NCBI GenBank assembly: GCA_900765465.1
Contig: CAAFRM010000070.1
Span: 1 to 26,841, forward strand
DNA length: 26,841 bases
Direction: 5' to 3'
Source of the DNA: an uncultured Prevotella sp.
GTDB lineage: Bacteria > Bacteroidota > Bacteroidia > Bacteroidales > Bacteroidaceae
Below the pieces are notes generated by a model, which was given only the letters and a program-made list of their open reading frames with translations, was not told where the DNA came from and searched no databases. Positions 24,301 to 26,841 of the stretch are shown in pieces (within the stretch, counting starts at the first letter, position 1; every line of letters begins with the position of its first letter). Made by a program: the position numbers and the translations under genes.

Positions 24301-25184
24301 CGAGCGGTGCCTGTTTCATCATAGAATTGCCTTTGGGTAAAGAGCATCTCAAGGATAGCCAGATTAATTCAGACTACGTGGTGAATGGAAAGAAACAGCA
24401 GAGAGGTGCGGCTAGCAGAAACAGTAAAATCCTGCTAGTGGATGATGATATCGAAATCTGCCGTTATCTCAAGTCGGAACTGAGCGACTGGTATCGCTTT
24501 GTAATCTGCAACAATGGCAAGGAGGCGCTGAAGCAGCTGCTTTCTGATGATTTCGACCTGGTGGTAAGCGATGTGGTGATGCCTGAGATGGATGGTATCA
24601 CGCTGCTTAGAAATATCAAGGGCAATGCCAATATCAGCCACGTGCCAGTCATCATGCTTACTTCCAAATCGGAAATCAGCGATAGGCTGGAGGGTATTAA
24701 GCTAGGAGCTGATGCTTATCTGGCAAAACCGTTCAGTCTGGAGGAACTTCATCTCACGATAGACAATCTCATCGACAATGTACGTCGCCTGAAGGGTAAG
24801 TTCAGTGGAGCTCTGAAGCAGGATGACAAGGTGGAGAAGGTAGAGGTGAAAGGCTACGATGAGGAGCTGATGGAGCGTATCATGAAGGTAGTGAACGAGA
24901 ACTTGAGCGATTCAGACTTCAATGTAGAGAAGATGTGTGATGAGGTGGGCGTAAGCCGCACCCAGCTGCATCGTAAGTTGAAGGAAATGACCGGTGTTCC
25001 TACCAGCGAGTTCTTGAGAAACATCCGTCTCAATGAGGCTGCCCGATTGATAAGAGAGCATAAAATCAACATTACGCAGGTTTCGTATATGGTGGGATTT
25101 GCCAATAACAGTCATTTCTCCACTGCATTTAAGAAATATTTCCGAATGTCGCCTACGGAATATGCGGCAAAATATACTGAGTAA
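21306..25184 (+). CDS. Hybrid two-component system sensor/AraC-type regulator (HTCS)
   Basis: A 1292-residue single-protein signalling system, probably the activator of this locus. A signal peptide (about 1-24) leads a periplasmic sensor of Reg_prop beta-propeller repeats, visible as (D)xxGxxWxGTxxGLxxxD units (DKYGFIWVGTNYGLNRFDG at 44-62; others include DNYGNLWLGTSGDG and DVKGNLWMSTAQG). A Y_Y_Y domain (about 660-745) precedes one membrane helix (about 752-775). The cytoplasmic part has HisKA with H795 (ATHDIRSPLTL), HATPase with N912 and the GGSGIGLNLC box, and a receiver with D1046-D1048 and phospho-acceptor D1089 (VVSDVVMPEMDG). An AraC-type double helix-turn-helix ends the protein (about 1195-1290, VGFANNSHFSTAFKKYF). 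Such regulators bind an oligosaccharide in the periplasm. The base composition of the sensor half is lower in GC than that of the kinase half. Confidence 0.95.
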   Translation: MKRFLLFSIICIVQMLTCFSHAVTGRLYTSNDMSSSLIRCIIQDKYGFIWVGTNYGLNRFDGYKFSTYLCNPADTTTIQDNDIVKLYPYSKEFLFVATNRGLYKYSYLTNSFQHIVLEKKDEKIRVSSLIEDRKHNLLIGTSGYGAYRLDMTTGKVTRLSRKSANSVDNFFAMLFFDDEGYLWQANHTKVLRKYKYNGKSIRLVSVYEPKDLFGIRKLYATDKKGFFVAHTGGIMRYDYASHSFSRYDFDFSAHQGAGYISAVTLDNYGNLWLGTSGDGTFKIPHGSRKAYRVELNNQSFIFDNAHISDLLIDRDGNQWYGCYMKGLFLSNNDKNVFHPVSLDELGAGMETISSVVGVADGLMLFVVKNHGLYLLDEKTGNTKLLQSPAGPVKVYSDFRKNVYVYGSDGIYEYDWKHQTYRLLLPANGLSLDGMQVDAAGNIYFTSPGNGLYVWNRKSGKMTQYLMDDKRPHKTICNNWTSDIRLDSRGWLWCATANGVSCMDTKTGYFDIILSRPLLEGKSCYSTLELPDGRIAIATEMGLYLYDRKKQQTTPWPHSESISGLRIYSLKKDVKGNLWMSTAQGIWCYDSKAKSFFSFEKGNGLLTKEYLAGVVGSTSDGVICYGNSEGLTYFRPSLVKDYNEKTSAIYLSGVLLDGKMAPFIGDNLSVPSDFKSIVLSFSQLDYQSVGNIVFQYRINGGKWISNAAGDNSFNFTGLSYGHYRIEVRTYCNGKYSTYKKVINLDVLAPWFLTVWAKLIYLFLILGLTAAAIIVYLRKKKRDMEEAKMQFLINATHDIRSPLTLIMEPLKKLKERLGNAEEYQADIDTIDRNAQRLLTLVNQILDKRRLDKHQMNLSCRETNLVEFSQGLVSLFTYNANLRGINIRLEMPETPVNAWIDRNKLDKAIANLLSNAFKYTPNGGEIIFRIEKQDKKVLLYVIDSGKGLGKNDDAKTLFERFYQGKNSADMHLGGSGIGLNLCRSIVRLHGGDVTARNREDGTSGACFIIELPLGKEHLKDSQINSDYVVNGKKQQRGAASRNSKILLVDDDIEICRYLKSELSDWYRFVICNNGKEALKQLLSDDFDLVVSDVVMPEMDGITLLRNIKGNANISHVPVIMLTSKSEISDRLEGIKLGADAYLAKPFSLEELHLTIDNLIDNVRRLKGKFSGALKQDDKVEKVEVKGYDEELMERIMKVVNENLSDSDFNVEKMCDEVGVSRTQLHRKLKEMTGVPTSEFLRNIRLNEAARLIREHKINITQVSYMVGFANNSHFSTAFKKYFRMSPTEYAAKYTE

Positions 25185-25188
25185 AGTA

Positions 25189-25235
25189 TTTGAAACATTA
25201 AAAAAAGTCATTATGATTGTTTATTCGTAATTTTG
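25189..25235 (+). promoter_or_regulatory. Promoter of the GH97 gene with shared activator box
   Basis: The -7 box TAATTTTG lies at 25228-25235. TTTGAAACAT at 25189-25198, followed by an A-run at 25200-25206, begins exactly 39 bp upstream, as at the DUF1680 and susC promoters. The box starts only 4 bases after the regulator's stop codon. The predicted transcript start is near 25242, giving a leader of about 20 bases. Confidence 0.72.
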
Positions 25236-25265
25236 TAGCGTTAAACGAATAAACAATCATAATGA
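25208..25265. repeat. Perfect 21-bp inverted repeat around the GH97 promoter and start
   Basis: The left arm 25208-25228 and the right arm 25245-25265 are perfect reverse complements of 21 bp, with a 16-base spacer. The -7 box lies in the spacer, sharing its first base with the left arm, and the GH97 start codon (25262-25264) lies in the right arm. An A-run of seven (25200-25206) precedes the left arm, so on the minus strand the structure would be a hairpin followed by a T-run. Confidence 0.95.
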
Positions 25266-26841
25266 TGAATACAACGAAAATCTTGGCTTTCAGAAAGCCG
25301 TTACTGATGATTGCATGGCTGCTTGCCATGAAGGGCGCAGTTGTTGCGCAGAATCTGCGGGAAACTTTCTCTTCTCCCAATGGAAAGATAGAATGGAAGG
25401 CAGAGGGTGAGAAAAATAAGGTGAAGGCTTTTGATGTAGCTTATCGCAATGCCAGTAAAGGAAATAAAGAAAGCCAGGTGCTTCATATTTCTGGTTATGG
25501 TTTGAATACCAGCGATGGTGGAGGAAGAAATCTGATCTTGAAAAACATTTCCAAACCCAAGTATATTTCGGAGCATTATCAGATGCTCATGGGAAAGAAG
25601 AGTGAATGCAAGAACGAGGCGAATGAAATAGTTTATACCTTTGAGGATGATCTGAAGCGCCCGTTGCGCATGGTAGTTCGCCTTTATAATGATGGTGTAG
25701 CCTTTCGTTATGAGTTGGAGGGCTTGCAGCATACGGCAATCAAGCAGGATTTGACTACTTATCATATCAGTGAAGGTACACGCCGATGGTTTCAGGAATG
25801 GACAGAGTCTTATGAGAATTTTTTCCCTTTATCTACCACAGGTAAAGGCGGAAAACAACATTGGGGCTATCCTTGTCTGCTTGAGCAGAATGGTGTGTTC
25901 TCTCTTATTACTGAAGCTGGTATAGAACGAATCAACAGTGCCTCTTCCTTGAAGAACGGGCAGAATCCGGAGGACTATCATGTGTTCCTGGATGAAAACA
26001 CACAGCATTATTCGGGTAATTGGAAATCTCCCTGGCGGGTGGTTGTCATTGGCAAGAAGCAGGATCTGATAGCTTCGACCCTGGTAACTGATGTCAGTGC
26101 CCCTTGTCGTCTGAAAGATACTTCATGGATTAAACCGGGAAGTGTAAGCTGGATTTATTGGGCTTACAACCATGGCTCTAACGACTTGAATATCATTAAA
26201 AAGTATGTAGATATGGCGAAGACCTTGCATCTGCCATACGTATTGATTGATGCAGAATGGGATGAGATGAAGAATGGAGCCACCATCGAGGAGGCTTTGA
26301 AATATGCTAAGGATAGGGGTGTGAAGCCTTTGCTTTGGTATAATTCTTCTACTGCATGGATTAAGGCTTGGGGTGCACCAGGTCCTCACAATAGACTGAA
26401 TGCTCCGGAAAACAGGGAGAAGGAGTTTGCCTGGTTGGAGAAAATGGGCGTAGCTGGAGTGAAGATTGACTTCTTTGCTGGCGATAAACAGGAAACGATG
26501 GAGTATTGCATCGACCTCTTGGAGTGTGCGGCACGCCATCATCTTACGGTTAATTTTCATGGTGCTACTGTTCCCCGAGGCTGGCAGCGCACTTATCCCA
26601 ACCTGCTCTCTACCGAGGGTGTGTATGGAGCGGAATGGTATAATAATGAATCTGTGCTGACAAAAAAGGCTGCTTGCCATAATGCCACCTTGCCATTTAC
26701 CCGCGGCATCGTGGGTTCGATGGATTATACGCCTTGCACCTTTTCTGATTCTCAGCATCCGCATATCACTACCCATGCTCATGAGTTGGCTTTGCCAATC
26801 TTGTTCGAGTCGGCTTTGATGCATTGGGCTGATAAGCCGGA
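25262..26841 (+). CDS. GH97 glycoside hydrolase, retaining type (partial, 3' end missing)
   Basis: The first 526 codons are present and the frame is still open at the window edge. GH97 enzymes are usually about 650-720 residues, so most of the catalytic domain is here. The start is ATG at 25262 or the adjacent ATG at 25265. The signal peptide ends near GAVVA/QN (about 29). An N-terminal beta-sandwich (about 30-290) precedes the TIM-barrel (from SWIYWAYNHGSND). D403 in GVKIDFF aligns with the Asp nucleophile of the retaining GH97 alpha-galactosidase BT1871, where inverting SusB-type enzymes lack it. E458 in EGVYGAEW, 55 residues later, fits the acid/base. This predicts alpha-galactosidase or beta-L-arabinopyranosidase activity, not alpha-glucosidase. 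Galactose caps on complex xylan would suit the locus. Confidence 0.9.
   Translation, partial: MMNTTKILAFRKPLLMIAWLLAMKGAVVAQNLRETFSSPNGKIEWKAEGEKNKVKAFDVAYRNASKGNKESQVLHISGYGLNTSDGGGRNLILKNISKPKYISEHYQMLMGKKSECKNEANEIVYTFEDDLKRPLRMVVRLYNDGVAFRYELEGLQHTAIKQDLTTYHISEGTRRWFQEWTESYENFFPLSTTGKGGKQHWGYPCLLEQNGVFSLITEAGIERINSASSLKNGQNPEDYHVFLDENTQHYSGNWKSPWRVVVIGKKQDLIASTLVTDVSAPCRLKDTSWIKPGSVSWIYWAYNHGSNDLNIIKKYVDMAKTLHLPYVLIDAEWDEMKNGATIEEALKYAKDRGVKPLLWYNSSTAWIKAWGAPGPHNRLNAPENREKEFAWLEKMGVAGVKIDFFAGDKQETMEYCIDLLECAARHHLTVNFHGATVPRGWQRTYPNLLSTEGVYGAEWYNNESVLTKKAACHNATLPFTRGIVGSMDYTPCTFSDSQHPHITTHAHELALPILFESALMHWADKP

Noticed and set aside
25208..25265. Invertible (phase-variable) promoter
   Set aside because: Inverted repeats flank a promoter as in Bacteroides phase-variable switches, but the spacer is only 16 bases, too short for normal recombinase-driven inversion, and no recombinase gene is present in the window.
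1..26841. CRISPR array, tRNA or insertion sequence
   Set aside because: No regularly spaced repeats, tRNA-like cloverleaf sequence or transposase frame was noticed on reading; short repeats found are confined to promoters and terminators.

Overview
The window is a polysaccharide utilization locus (PUL) from a Bacteroidales bacterium, most likely of the Prevotella/Segatella group. The evidence is two tandem SusC/SusD pairs, a hybrid two-component system fused to an AraC-type DNA-binding domain, TAnnTTTG-type -7 promoter boxes, starts without clear Shine-Dalgarno sequences, and Prevotella-style C-terminal tails (Y-[DN]-L-x-G-x-R ... KG ... GK). All genes read on the + strand. No tRNA, rRNA, CRISPR array or insertion sequence was seen.

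Layout. (1) 3-443 is the 3' end of a secreted protein, closed by a terminator. (2) 677-3061 is a DUF1680 (GH127/GH146-type) beta-L-arabinofuranosidase with its own promoter and terminator. (3) 3386-19212 looks like one operon of about 16 kb: SusC-like, SusD-like, a second SusC-like, a second SusD-like, a DUF1735/DUF5627-type surface lipoprotein, a GH10-fold lipoprotein that has lost both catalytic glutamates, a GH98 enzyme, and a small secreted beta-sandwich protein. A strong terminator follows. (4) 19380-20993 is a CE1-type esterase with a C-terminal beta-sandwich module. (5) 21306-25184 is the 1292-residue hybrid sensor/regulator. (6) 25262 to the window end is a GH97 enzyme, cut by the window edge.

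Proposed function. The order C-D-C-D-E-GH10 resembles the xylan utilization (xus) core of Prevotella and Bacteroides. GH98 (endo-xylanase in Bacteroides xylan loci), a CE1 esterase (feruloyl or acetyl release), GH97 (galactosyl or arabinopyranosyl removal) and DUF1680 (arabinofuranosyl removal) suggest a highly decorated glucuronoarabinoxylan as substrate. In this reading the dead GH10 acts as a surface glycan-binding protein and GH98 is the backbone-cutting enzyme. This is inference from family membership.

Regulation. Three promoters (DUF1680 enzyme, first susC, GH97) carry the same box, TTTGRAACAT followed by an A-run, starting exactly 39 bp upstream of the -7 box. It is a good candidate operator for the hybrid regulator. 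The GH97 promoter also sits in the loop of a perfect 21-bp inverted repeat whose right arm contains the GH97 start codon. RNA reading through from upstream could fold and hide that start, while RNA begun at the local promoter could not.
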